DNA from: an uncultured Eubacterium sp.
Lineage (GTDB): Bacteria; Bacillota; Clostridia; Peptostreptococcales; Anaerovoracaceae
DNA: 24,773 nucleotides
Assembly (NCBI GenBank): GCA_905193765.1
Contig: CAJJPZ010000013.1
Span: 1 to 24,773, forward strand
Reading direction: 5' to 3'
Below are positions 1 through 7,660 of this stretch, in pieces. The number at the start of each line of letters is the position of its first letter. Within the stretch, counting starts at the first letter, position 1. The position numbers and the translations under genes were made by a program. Below the pieces are notes generated by a model. It did no database searches, was not told the DNA's origin, and saw nothing but the letters and a program-made list of their open reading frames with translations.

Positions 1-2
1 CA

Positions 3-96
3 CGAATATGGGAATGTCTAAATAACGGGAGGGAATGACACAGTAAAAAATGATATACCGGAGCTGCTCTGTAAATTAGAAGAAATCGTAAAGTGA
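3..96 (+). other. 3' tail of an unidentified upstream gene (partial)
   Basis: The window opens inside or just after a gene whose body lies to the left. Frame 3 is open from the edge to a TGA at 36-38 and ends in LNNGRE. Frame 1 is open from 22 to a TGA at 94-96 and would encode a helical tail ending KLEEIVK, but it has no start codon of its own. Either frame 3 is the true end, or the two frames belong together through a +1 shift near base 35. The second stop lies only a few bases before the next gene's ATG. Product not recognised. Confidence 0.25.
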
Positions 97-101
97 ATTT
101 T

Positions 102-896
102 ATGAAATATTATGTAACAGCAGATGTACATGGGTACTTCAGTGAATTAAAGACAGCACTTACGGAAAAAGGATATTTTGAATGTGAGGAGCCGCACAAA
201 CTCGTGATATGCGGTGACCTCTATGACAGAGGTTCAGAAGCATCTGAACTGCAGGATTTTGTTCTTGAACGTCTTTTAAAGGACGAGGTCATTCTCATAA
301 AAGGCAATCATGAAGATCTTGCGGAAGAACTTTTACATAACTGGGCGGAGGGCAGCTACCGACAGTTTCATCATCATACCAATGGGACGATAGATACCTT
401 TTTTCAGCTGACAGGAACAACTATCGACGATTTATATGATGACGCAGAAGCAGTCAGAGAGGCATTCAGTCAGGATCCTTATATACATACTATTTTGCCA
501 TCGATGGTAGATTACTATGAAACAGAGCATTATATATTTACACATGGATGGATCCCGTGCGGGATAACAGACCACGGGCGTTATGCAAAGGAATATACGA
601 TGATAGATGAGTGGCGAGATGCAGATAAACGCAGCTGGGAGAATGCACGCTGGATCAATGGAATGGAGGTAGCTCACGAAGGTGTGATCGAGGAAAACAA
701 GACTATAGTATGCGGGCACTGGCATTGCTCGTTTGGCCATTCGAACTACGAAGGTATCGGCGGAGAATTTGACAGCGATCCGAACTTTGAACCTTACTAT
801 GACAAAGGCATAATAGCACTTGACGCATGCACTGGTGTTTCGAAAAAGGTGAATTGCATCGTATTGGAAGATCAGCCTTTATGTCCAGGTATTTGA
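102..896 (+). CDS. calcineurin-like metallophosphoesterase (Ser/Thr phosphatase type)
   Basis: The protein has 264 residues and carries the metallophosphatase motif series: DVHG near residue 8, GDLYDRG at 38-44, GNHE at 68-71, then FTHGW and CGHWH in the C-terminal half. These residues bind the two metal ions and the phosphate in PPP-family and symmetrical bis(nucleosyl)tetraphosphatase-like enzymes. The substrate cannot be told from sequence. I start at the ATG at 102 (MKYYVTADVHG) rather than the in-frame GTG at 93, because the family normally begins directly before the DVHG strand. The Shine-Dalgarno is weak and an upstream stop codon lies six bases away, so translational coupling to the preceding gene is possible. 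The gene is clearly AT-richer than the patatin gene that follows. Confidence 0.85.
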   Translation: MKYYVTADVHGYFSELKTALTEKGYFECEEPHKLVICGDLYDRGSEASELQDFVLERLLKDEVILIKGNHEDLAEELLHNWAEGSYRQFHHHTNGTIDTFFQLTGTTIDDLYDDAEAVREAFSQDPYIHTILPSMVDYYETEHYIFTHGWIPCGITDHGRYAKEYTMIDEWRDADKRSWENARWINGMEVAHEGVIEENKTIVCGHWHCSFGHSNYEGIGGEFDSDPNFEPYYDKGIIALDACTGVSKKVNCIVLEDQPLCPGI

Positions 897-924
897 CGAA
901 TCAGCTGAAAGGGGATGTGAGAAC

Positions 925-2163
925 ATGAAAAAGACGGCGTTTGTGCTCAGCGGGGGTGGCAGCCGGGGCGCTTATGAGATCGGCGTATGGAAGGCTCTGA
1001 AGGAGCTGGGCGTAGAGATCGACATGGTATTCGGGACTTCCGTGGGAGCCATCAACGGGGCGATGGTGGCTCAGGACGAGCCGGAACTTGCAGAGCGGCT
1101 GTGGAAGCAGATGCAGACCGGCATGATCTTCGACCTGGATACGGGAGCGGCTCCGGTGCAGGGAACAGGCGAAGAGAGACCGGCAGATAAATATGCGGAG
1201 CACGCCAGCGATACCCGCACCGGCGGCATTACTGCCACTTCAAAGAAGCTGTACGACGACATCGCTGAAAGCGTGGATGAAAAACTTGAAGAGACAGAGA
1301 TCGCGGGACTTCCTGCAAAGGAGGCCATCGCATACGCCAGAGAAATAGTCCTCCACGGCGGCGCGGGCACAGAGGGGCTGAGAGAACTGCTGGACGAATA
1401 TATAGACGAGGATCGCGTCCGCAGCTTGGGGATGACCTATGGGCTTGTGGTGACAGCTGTGGACTTTCCGGCCATGCACGGACAGTATCTTCTTGCAGAC
1501 GATATACCGGAGGGCAGACTGAACGACTACATCACAGCCAGTGCTTCATGTTTTCCGGCGGCCCGCAGGTACGTCATAGACGGCAGTCCCTTCATCGACG
1601 GAGGATACACCGACAACATGCCTGTGACCATGGCGCTGCAGCAGGGGGCGGAGCGCATCTTCACAGTGGATCTTCACGCTGCAGGCATAGTCAGGGGCGA
1701 GACAGTCAGGCAGGCAAAGCTGCGGACGGAGTTCCACCTGCTGGAAAGCTCATGGGAACTGGGCAGCTTCCTGACTTTCGACAAAGACAATATCTCAAGG
1801 ATAATGAGGCTGGGTTATCTGGACATGATGAGGGAAGCAGGCAGATACAGAGGCAAACGGTACGCTTTTGCAGACGAGGCCATGACTGTTCACGACATCA
1901 TGGGCGCTGAAGCCGCAGCGGAAGTCTTCGGTCTGGACCCGCTGACCGTATACGACAGGGGATCCGTAATAAAAGCACTGCAGGACGGACTTTCCATGAA
2001 GACCGGCACCAGACAGGAACTGGTGCTGCACATCGCGGAGAGTCTCGACAGGGATGAAGCCGACAGCCCGTATATACAGACCGGGGCATACGATCTTCTT
2101 GAAGAACAGGTCAAAGCCGCCAACTTCCTTGTAAAGTCAGGGCTGGCCGGATCACAGCGGTGA
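925..2163 (+). CDS. patatin-like phospholipase family protein
   Basis: The protein has 412 residues. It opens with the glycine-rich oxyanion loop GGGSRGAYEIG at about residues 10-20. The nucleophile elbow GTSVG follows at 37-41 (Ser39), and the DGG motif at 225-227 supplies the catalytic Asp. Together these define the Ser-Asp dyad of patatin lipid acyl hydrolases, such as the RssA/YchK group. No signal peptide is visible, so it is probably cytoplasmic and acts on membrane lipids. The stretch at about 75-125 is an acidic, poorly conserved insertion. The ribosome binding site AAAGGGG sits about 10 bases before the ATG. The gap to the upstream phosphoesterase is only 28 bases, with no clear promoter, so the two may be co-transcribed. 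The natural substrate is unknown. Confidence 0.9.
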   Translation: MKKTAFVLSGGGSRGAYEIGVWKALKELGVEIDMVFGTSVGAINGAMVAQDEPELAERLWKQMQTGMIFDLDTGAAPVQGTGEERPADKYAEHASDTRTGGITATSKKLYDDIAESVDEKLEETEIAGLPAKEAIAYAREIVLHGGAGTEGLRELLDEYIDEDRVRSLGMTYGLVVTAVDFPAMHGQYLLADDIPEGRLNDYITASASCFPAARRYVIDGSPFIDGGYTDNMPVTMALQQGAERIFTVDLHAAGIVRGETVRQAKLRTEFHLLESSWELGSFLTFDKDNISRIMRLGYLDMMREAGRYRGKRYAFADEAMTVHDIMGAEAAAEVFGLDPLTVYDRGSVIKALQDGLSMKTGTRQELVLHIAESLDRDEADSPYIQTGAYDLLEEQVKAANFLVKSGLAGSQR

Positions 2164-2188
2164 TGTTTTCTGTATACACTGTGCAAAC

Positions 2189-2218
2189 TTGACGAAACAG
2201 GTAAAGTTATGGTAGAGT
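2189..2218 (+). promoter_or_regulatory. sigma-A-type promoter candidate for the Rrf2 gene
   Basis: TTGACG, an 18-base spacer, then TAGAGT preceded by TG (extended -10). It lies between the patatin stop and the Rrf2 start. The -35 is good and the -10 is moderate. Confidence 0.45.
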
Positions 2219-2252
2219 GTTGATATACAGAATCTATGGAAAGGTGCTTGAT

Positions 2253-2693
2253 ATGCTTATAATAAAAGAAGTGGAATATGCAGTAAGGATAATTGACGAG
2301 CTCAGCAGAGAAGGCACACTTTCAGCCGCCGCAATTTCAGAACGCCAGGGGATACCATCGCCCTTCATATACAGGGTGCTCAAAAAACTCGAAGCAGCAG
2401 ACATACTGCAGATCAAACGCGGGCCTAAAGGCGGATATCGTCTGAAAGCAGACAGCAGCGAGCTGACTCTTTATGATGTGGTCTCGGCCTTCGAAAACAC
2501 GTTCCTCGTGATCGAGTGTATGAAACAGGACTATGACTGTACCAGGAACACCGGCTTCGACTGCTGTATGCACAGGGAGTTCGCCAGGATACAGAGCATA
2601 CTGAAGACGGAATTCCGGAGGAACAGCCTGGCCAGCCTGCTGGAAAGCGACGGATCCGGCGGATGCTGTCCGGAAAAAAATGATCTGAAATAA
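2253..2693 (+). CDS. Rrf2 family transcriptional regulator with Cys cluster
   Basis: The protein has 146 residues. Residues 1-65 form the Rrf2 winged helix: a YAVRII opening, the recognition-helix region IPSPFIYRVLKKL, and the wing GPKGGYRL. A cysteine-rich segment follows with Cys89, Cys96 and Cys104/105. This resembles the three-Cys region that holds the Fe-S cluster in IscR and NsrR, though the spacing is not identical, so redox, iron or NO sensing is an inference. A second CC pair lies near the C-terminus at about 138-139. I choose the ATG at 2253 because GGAAAGG sits correctly before it and MLIIKEVEYAV is the usual family opening; an ATG-like start at 2217 adds 12 unneeded residues. It has its own candidate promoter and ends at a terminator, so it is probably monocistronic and possibly autoregulated. 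Confidence 0.9.
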   Translation: MLIIKEVEYAVRIIDELSREGTLSAAAISERQGIPSPFIYRVLKKLEAADILQIKRGPKGGYRLKADSSELTLYDVVSAFENTFLVIECMKQDYDCTRNTGFDCCMHREFARIQSILKTEFRRNSLASLLESDGSGGCCPEKNDLK

Positions 2694-2703
2694 CATAAAA
2701 TAC

Positions 2704-2749
2704 AAAAGCATGTCTCACCGGATATGATCGCCGGCAGGCATGCTTTTTT
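2704..2749. terminator. bidirectional rho-independent terminator
   Basis: Arms AAAAGCATG (2704-2712) and CATGCTTTT (2739-2747) enclose an inner CCGG/CCGG stem. A T-run follows on the plus strand, and a T-rich tract follows on the minus strand. It separates the convergent Rrf2 gene and spoIIR. Confidence 0.8.
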
Positions 2750-2804
2750 GATGCTTGTTGATATATTCAATATGCGCTTTTGCACTGGCCCTCTGATACG
2801 GGAG

Positions 2805-3461
2805 TCACTGCAGCAGCTCCTGTATTTTCCAGCGTAGCCGGAGCTTCTGATCATCCGTCAGGGAGTCGTCCGCCTGGATTCTCTCTGCAAGTTCCTCTTT
2901 ATCATAATCGGCGGGCGCACCATTTTCCACCAGATTCTGATTGCCGTCGGAAGAATCGGTGCTGCAGGTGCCTTCATCCAGCAGACAGAGAGGCGGGAAA
3001 AGCACACACCACCAGTTTTCGCCTTTGCCTTCGCCGATCTTTATATCCAGCGCCTCATAATTACCGGCAGGAAAAGTGGTGCCGCCGTATGTCTTTTCGG
3101 GTATGTAGCGAATGCCCAGCGATGCCTTTACATTGTCGTCCCGTCCCTCAGAAGCCACTACGCCTTCAGCGATCCGTTCCAGACGGTCTGTATTCGCGGT
3201 GATGTATTCCTCCATGTCGCGGCGTGTCGATATGTCGTCGCGGCTCTGCATATGCTTTATGATAGCGTCCCGCACTTTGAGCTTGATTCCCTGGTCGGAT
3301 GCGGTATTGCTGTTGGCGATGACATGGAGCCTGATTATACCTTCGTGCTGGTTCGTGTCGTCCGCAGTATATGTACAGAACATCACGATCCCGAATATTA
3401 TCGTAAGTATCAGGCATATGATACACTTTTTCTCATCCGACAGTCTGTTGTATTTTTTCAA
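2805..3461 (-). CDS. spoIIR: stage II sporulation protein R
   Basis: The protein has 218 residues and carries the SpoIIR hallmarks. These are a membrane-spanning or signal segment near residues 13-31 (CIICLILTIIFGIVMF), then RLHVIANSN and LKVRDAI. Further on come the signature PAGNYEALDIKIGEGKGENW and the stretch WWCVLFPPLC. In known sporulators SpoIIR is made in the forespore under sigma-F and secreted into the intermembrane space. There it triggers SpoIIGA to cleave pro-sigma-E in the mother cell. The start is a TTG at 3459-3461, fixed by a strong GGAGGG seven bases upstream; the longer open frame to 3563 lacks a comparable site and would cover the candidate sigma-F promoter. The C-terminal third after the WWC motif is longer and more acidic than the motif core. 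The sipL-like gene lies immediately upstream on the same strand. Confidence 0.95.
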   Translation of the reverse strand: MKKYNRLSDEKKCIICLILTIIFGIVMFCTYTADDTNQHEGIIRLHVIANSNTASDQGIKLKVRDAIIKHMQSRDDISTRRDMEEYITANTDRLERIAEGVVASEGRDDNVKASLGIRYIPEKTYGGTTFPAGNYEALDIKIGEGKGENWWCVLFPPLCLLDEGTCSTDSSDGNQNLVENGAPADYDKEELAERIQADDSLTDDQKLRLRWKIQELLQ

Positions 3462-3531
3462 TGGTGATCCCTCCTTGTCAGGGACAGTCTGCGCTGCAGC
3501 GCGTAGCCGCAGCTTTTCTGTCCGGTAAAAC

Positions 3532-3561
3532 AAGTCTGCCCTGCAGGGAGGGGATCTATAC
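3532..3561 (-). promoter_or_regulatory. candidate sigma-F promoter of spoIIR
   Basis: On the minus strand GTATA (3557-3561) is followed by exactly 15 bases and then GGGCAGACTT (3532-3541). The published Bacillus-type sigma-F consensus is GYATA-N15-GGNRANAHTR: the -35 matches fully and the -10 matches 8 of 10 positions. Transcription would start about 60 bases before the TTG start. Sigma-F control of spoIIR is established in B. subtilis; use of this site here is inferred. Confidence 0.5.
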
Positions 3562-3595
3562 ATGCTTTTTTAAAACATTACGGAAAAAATGTTCA

Positions 3596-5788
3596 TCATC
3601 TGACTATCAGCAGCTTCATGCCTGGCACAAGAGGCTTATCTGTGTCCAGGTCGTTTATACTGGCAATTGTAGCAGTATCGGTCTTGTAGCGTCGGGCAAC
3701 GTCCCACAGGGTATCACCGCGATCCGTTATGTACAGTGCCATGGAGATGTGTTTGCGGTCCGGGTCCGACACTGTGAAAGCGAAGTTTTCGAGATAGACG
3801 AAGTCGCGCCGGCAGCTGACACGCACACTCATGGTCACCGTCACATTGATCTCCAGCTGGCGGTTGTTGATCTCGTCGAACCAGAAATCACGTATATCAG
3901 CAGACATGTCAGCGGAAAGAGGCAGCTTGCTGCCGTCCTCATCCGTGCTCTGGAACTGCGCCGACATTTCCAGCGATCCCCGCATAGGGATATCGCTCTG
4001 GATCATGAACGGCTGGTCGTCTTCATCCAGCGCGAGTATGCCTGCGTGGACGGTACCTTCGATCACGATGCGGCCGTTTTCTGGCGTGGCTGTCAGTGAC
4101 ACCGGGCTGCAGCTGCCGTACAGCAGCTTCGACGGTCTGCGGGATGTATTTTCCAGATCTACGATCTCTCTGGATGAGATCTCCCCCGACAGTGAATCGG
4201 TCAGGTCGAAGAGCGGCTGGCTGCGGCGGTCGAAAAGGATATCGCGCTCTTTGTGATAAGCGTCGCATATCATAGGTATCTCCCGGTCCTCATATCCCTG
4301 GATGAAGGTGCGTATACAGCCCTCCAGCAGGAAACGGTCATCGCCGGATATGCTCATGGTGAGTTCGTCGCCGTTGAAGTATACTGTGATGAGGTCTCTG
4401 CTGCATCCGTCATCCACTGCTGTGAACTGCGTGAAATCCGTTTTTCCTGAAAGTTCGCAGAGTGTGGTCTCGCCGTCGGCTTCCCCGGTATAAAGTATCT
4501 TTGTATGGATCGTGCCGTTGATCACCAGCTTGCCGGACGTGACCTGCTTGTGGTTCTCGACGATGCGGATCATGGTACTGAGTATATGGGTCGGGACAGG
4601 ACTGCCCTCCCTTATATTTATCTCCTGGGATATCTCTGTCCGGTCGTCAGCTTCGAATTCCAGAGCGGAGGCTGTGAGGGTCCTGTGCAGTGTCACAAAA
4701 TCTTCGTTCTGGGGATCTCTGAGCACGGGCAGATCGGTCTCGGTTATCTCGGTGCAGGTCAGAAGCAGTTCGCCTTTTGCCGTGAATTTGCGTTCGTTCA
4801 CCATCTCCGATGTGCAGCGGCGCACAGTGACGGCCGGGATGAAGTATGTGGCCTCACTGGTATCGCCTAACTTGCTGCTTTTGAAAGGTATCGCCGACTT
4901 TATCACGTCCACCGGAGCATCGCCGGAGCCGGACGACCTGTAGACTGTGTAGACCGTTATGGTGCCGGAAATCGAGTCGTCTCTGCCGCATCTGCTGCCC
5001 TGTGGTACGGATGTGGAGACGCTGCATTCCGCGAACAGGATACTTTCCATATCCGCCATGGTGTCCGGCACAAGCAGTGTCTCCTCGAAGGGGATCACTA
5101 TTTCCCGGACGCCGGTCCTGTTTTTGATATGGATCCAGTCGCACCGCGGAGCATCGTCCATAGGCGAGGCAGGTCCGAAGCTGCGACCCGGATCCGTCCG
5201 GAATGGAGACGGAGCATCGCTGCGGTATCGGTTATGCAGAGGCGTCACCGGAGCCGTGTGGTCGGGCACGTCGGTATCCCCGGCAGCAGTTTCCCTGTCG
5301 GTTGCGGTCACCGTTTTCGCAGCAGGAGTCGCTGTTACAGACGATCCTGTATCCTCCGTATCTTCCTGCAAAGTCATGGCGGCCGGTCCGTCTGTGCTGC
5401 CTGTGTCCTCTGCGACAACTGTGATGTCGTCCTCCGGGAGCTCCACTTCCACATAAGCCATGCCGTCTGACTCTGAATAGCCGCTGACACCATCGGCGCT
5501 GGCGGGATCCTCATCCGCTGATCCTGCTGTCCCGTCACGGTGCTGTATATGTGCTGCGTTGCTCTGTGATCTTGCATGCTCCGGTGCTGACGTAGCGGCC
5601 GGCATCGTGTCCTGTCCTGTGCTCATGTCTGCAGCAGGCTGCGTAACTGCACCGCCTGCCTCACGTCCGGGTGCGGCAGGGATCTCCGCATAGCGCGGGG
5701 TGCTGCCAGATCCGCTGTCATGTTCTTCTTGTGTACCGGCAGTGATATTTCTGCCGACAGGTAAATTATCATAAGGTGATGTAGTCAT
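3596..5788 (-). CDS. SPOCS (DUF3794)/LysM spore morphogenetic protein, SipL-like
   Basis: The protein has 730 residues. Residues 1 to ~210 are a low-complexity, probably disordered stretch rich in Ala, Thr, Ser, Asp and Gly. Three SPOCS/DUF3794-like modules follow, recognisable by lines such as FEETLLVPDTMADMESIL, a VPTHIL...IVINGTIHTKILY-like block and a third repeat near 510-650. The last ~45 residues are a LysM domain (DRGDTLWDVARRYKTD...NDLD...LVPGMKLLIV). SPOCS modules plus a C-terminal LysM is the architecture of C. difficile SipL, which binds SpoIVA and anchors the spore coat. From memory, SipL is about 520 residues, so this one is much longer because of the N-terminal extension. AGGAGG sits correctly before the ATG at 5788, and a longer open frame to 5881 overlaps a terminator. 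From memory, spoIIR and sipL are also near neighbours in C. difficile. Confidence 0.8.
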   Translation of the reverse strand: MTTSPYDNLPVGRNITAGTQEEHDSGSGSTPRYAEIPAAPGREAGGAVTQPAADMSTGQDTMPAATSAPEHARSQSNAAHIQHRDGTAGSADEDPASADGVSGYSESDGMAYVEVELPEDDITVVAEDTGSTDGPAAMTLQEDTEDTGSSVTATPAAKTVTATDRETAAGDTDVPDHTAPVTPLHNRYRSDAPSPFRTDPGRSFGPASPMDDAPRCDWIHIKNRTGVREIVIPFEETLLVPDTMADMESILFAECSVSTSVPQGSRCGRDDSISGTITVYTVYRSSGSGDAPVDVIKSAIPFKSSKLGDTSEATYFIPAVTVRRCTSEMVNERKFTAKGELLLTCTEITETDLPVLRDPQNEDFVTLHRTLTASALEFEADDRTEISQEINIREGSPVPTHILSTMIRIVENHKQVTSGKLVINGTIHTKILYTGEADGETTLCELSGKTDFTQFTAVDDGCSRDLITVYFNGDELTMSISGDDRFLLEGCIRTFIQGYEDREIPMICDAYHKERDILFDRRSQPLFDLTDSLSGEISSREIVDLENTSRRPSKLLYGSCSPVSLTATPENGRIVIEGTVHAGILALDEDDQPFMIQSDIPMRGSLEMSAQFQSTDEDGSKLPLSADMSADIRDFWFDEINNRQLEINVTVTMSVRVSCRRDFVYLENFAFTVSDPDRKHISMALYITDRGDTLWDVARRYKTDTATIASINDLDTDKPLVPGMKLLIVR

Positions 5789-5798
5789 TTTGCAACCT

Positions 5799-5818
5799 CC
5801 TGTTATCGATATAACAGG
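5799..5818. repeat. inverted repeat over the sipL-like promoter and RBS
   Basis: Perfect 8-bp arms CCTGTTAT (5799-5806) and ATAACAGG (5811-5818) flank a 4-base centre. One arm runs into the AGGAGG of the sipL-like gene and the other overlaps the candidate -10 element. It could be an operator or an RNA hairpin masking the ribosome binding site. Confidence 0.5.
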
Positions 5819-5842
5819 ATATGCGCCGGCGGGGCGGTCTAT
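5816..5842 (-). promoter_or_regulatory. candidate sigma-E promoter of the sipL-like gene
   Basis: On the minus strand an ATA (5840-5842, in context TCATAG) is followed by 16 bases and CATATCCT (5816-5823), which matches the sigma-E -10 CATANANT at 7 of 8 positions. It lies just downstream of the gntR terminator and about 28 bases before the ATG. Mother-cell sigma-E expression is what a SipL-type protein would need. Confidence 0.45.
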
Positions 5843-5857
5843 GACATAAAATACACT

Positions 5858-5898
5858 AAAAAACGGCAGTTCCCGGATCATGTTCCGGAAGCTGCCGC
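5858..5898 (-). terminator. rho-independent terminator after the GntR gene
   Basis: Read on the minus strand, a stem built from CGGCAGCTTCC and GGGAACTGCCG, with one bulge, is followed by six Ts. It starts about 30 bases after the GntR stop and separates that transcript from the sipL-like gene. Confidence 0.8.
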
Positions 5899-5925
5899 TT
5901 CGTATCTGTGACTGATCTGTCTTTT

Positions 5926-6597
5926 TTAAAGATGTTTCTGCTGTACGCCTTCTCTTATGACAAGGTCCTTGAGCCTTGCTATATGGACATCTGCCGCATC
6001 TCTGGCAGCCTCAGCGTTGCCGCACTCGATGGCTTCAAGGATCATTTTATGTTCCTCAGGCATGTTTTCGGCACGTCTGAAGTTATCATAATATATGTAC
6101 CTGAATCTGAGTACCAGCTCCTGGAGCTGTTCGATCATCTGCACCAGTATCTTGTTGTTGCAGGATTCGACTATTATCCTGTGAAATCTGGTGTCGAATC
6201 TGATCATGTTCTCCATGTTGCCTTCAGTAACGGCATCGTTGTATTTGGCAGCGACTTCCCTCAGCTCTTCGAGCTGGTCGGATTTCATCCTGGACGCCGC
6301 GAAAAATGCAGCCAGTCCCTCCATGTTCTGGCGCACTTCAAGTATCTCCACCATATCGCCGGTGGAGATCTGTGATGCATAGGCGCCGCGGCGCGGCTCG
6401 ATGGTCACAAGTCCTTCTTTTTCAAGTTTACGGATGGCTTCCCTGATAGGCGTCCTGCTGACTCCCATCTCTTCGGCAAGCTCCACTTCCATCATCCTGG
6501 TACCTGGGATGATAGCTCCTGTCAGGATCTGCATTTTAAGTTCTTCATAGACCATCTCGCGGAGAGGTCTGTGGTTCTGTATATCGAAATTCAACAT
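5926..6597 (-). CDS. GntR family regulator, FadR/FCD subfamily
   Basis: The protein has 223 residues. Residues ~8-75 are a GntR winged helix with the family signature VYEELKMQILTGAIIPG, then ELAEEMGVSRTPIREAIRKLE and the wing RRGAYAS. The rest is an all-helical FCD ligand domain; the FDTRFHRIIVESCNN block and a late His in DVHIARL contain the Asp/His residues that usually bind a metal. FCD regulators typically sense small carboxylic acids or sugar acids, but the ligand cannot be read here. GAAGGAG six bases before the ATG at 6597 fixes the start over a longer open frame. It follows ispE after 34 bases on the same strand, so the two are probably one operon. A terminator follows. Confidence 0.92.
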   Translation of the reverse strand: MLNFDIQNHRPLREMVYEELKMQILTGAIIPGTRMMEVELAEEMGVSRTPIREAIRKLEKEGLVTIEPRRGAYASQISTGDMVEILEVRQNMEGLAAFFAASRMKSDQLEELREVAAKYNDAVTEGNMENMIRFDTRFHRIIVESCNNKILVQMIEQLQELVLRFRYIYYDNFRRAENMPEEHKMILEAIECGNAEAARDAADVHIARLKDLVIREGVQQKHL

Positions 6598-6631
6598 CTG
6601 TACTCCTTCTTCCTGTCTTGTCAGCCGTAGA

Positions 6632-7585
6632 TCACCATGTGGTACGTGTCCACATGGATTCTTTATTGATGCTGAGCATTTCCCGGCAGATCGCCTTAGA
6701 TTCACCGATGCTGCGGCACAGTCCGAATACTGTAGGGCCGCTGCCGCTCATCAGAACACAGCCGGTTTTACATAATTTTCTCATCTTGTTCTTTGTATAC
6801 ACAATAATAGGATAACGCTTTAATGTGAAATTTTCAAGTACATTGATCATATTTTTTTTCAGTGTACGGTAATCATTGTTAGCCACGGCTTTGATCAGAA
6901 GCTCATTGTCGGGGTGTACAGGGACGCCGGCTTCGTCTATGCCGCGGTACACCTCAGCGGTGGATACACTGATGGGCGGTTTGGATATCACCAGATGGCT
7001 ACGCAGCCCTTTGAGGGGTCTGAGGTCGGTGCCTGTACCGTAAGCCAGAGCACAGTGGCAGGCCAGGGGATCGTCCCGGAAGATCTTTGACAGCGTGATG
7101 TCTGCAGCGGCCTGCCCCATCATGCAGAAGGGGACGTCGGACCCCAGGACAGCTCCCAGTTCACATAGCCTGTCAAGGGGGAGTTCAAGATCCCAGAGCA
7201 GGTTCAGAGCATGTATCACGGCTGCGCAGTTGCTGCTGCCTCCGGCAAGACCTGCGGCCACAGGGATACGCTTCTTTATATCTATCCGTATGCTGCCGGA
7301 TCTGCCGGCACCGAATCTCTCTGCCATGAGCATGGCTGCACGGTATGCCAGGTTGCGCTGATCGTTGGGCAGGTAGTGTCTGTTTGTGGAAAGGCTTATC
7401 CTTATACCACTGTTGTCATCGCTGCTTACGCCTGATGCGTCCGGACGCCACTTCACTGAGATATCGTCACACAGGAGTATCTGCTGCATTATCATCTCCA
7501 CTTCATGATATCCGTTGTCCAGAAGTCCGCAGACGTCCAGGCTGAGATTTATCTTTGCATAGGATTTCAGCTCTATGTGTTTCAT
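6632..7585 (-). CDS. ispE: 4-diphosphocytidyl-2-C-methyl-D-erythritol kinase
   Basis: The protein has 317 residues and belongs to the GHMP kinase family. It shows the IspE opening SYAKINLSLDV, the ATP loop PVAAGLAGGSSNCAAVIHALN and the C-terminal GHMP motif MSGSGPTVFGL. It phosphorylates CDP-methylerythritol in the non-mevalonate route to isopentenyl diphosphate, in the cytoplasm. AGGAGG at 7591-7596 fixes the ATG at 7585; about 19 extra in-frame residues upstream are rejected because they read through a terminator hairpin. That terminator ends only six bases before this ribosome binding site, and no convincing promoter lies between. Expression may therefore depend on read-through from the genes upstream. 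The GntR gene lies 34 bases downstream. Confidence 0.95.
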   Translation of the reverse strand: MKHIELKSYAKINLSLDVCGLLDNGYHEVEMIMQQILLCDDISVKWRPDASGVSSDDNSGIRISLSTNRHYLPNDQRNLAYRAAMLMAERFGAGRSGSIRIDIKKRIPVAAGLAGGSSNCAAVIHALNLLWDLELPLDRLCELGAVLGSDVPFCMMGQAAADITLSKIFRDDPLACHCALAYGTGTDLRPLKGLRSHLVISKPPISVSTAEVYRGIDEAGVPVHPDNELLIKAVANNDYRTLKKNMINVLENFTLKRYPIIVYTKNKMRKLCKTGCVLMSGSGPTVFGLCRSIGESKAICREMLSINKESMWTRTTW

Positions 7586-7601
7586 GTTTTCCTCCTGCTT
7601 T

Positions 7602-7630
7602 AAAAACAGGCGGGCATCGTGGCCCGCCTG
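7602..7630 (-). terminator. terminator between the Ig-like gene and ispE
   Basis: Perfect 9-bp arms CAGGCGGGC and GCCCGCCTG flank a 6-base loop. On the minus strand they are followed by five Ts. It lies about 30 bases past the stop of the Ig-like gene and directly before the ispE ribosome binding site. Confidence 0.85.
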
Positions 7631-7660
7631 CATACTCTGCATATCATGTGATTTCAGGAT

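Noticed and set aside
22..96. prfB-type programmed frameshift
   Set aside because: The UGA-C context and a purine-rich stretch are suggestive, but the peptide is not release factor 2 and the gene is mostly outside the window.
3461..4099. 212-codon plus-strand open frame and other long antisense frames under the sipL-like gene
   Set aside because: They lie inside a well-supported gene on the other strand and show no motifs; they are shadows of its GC-rich codons.
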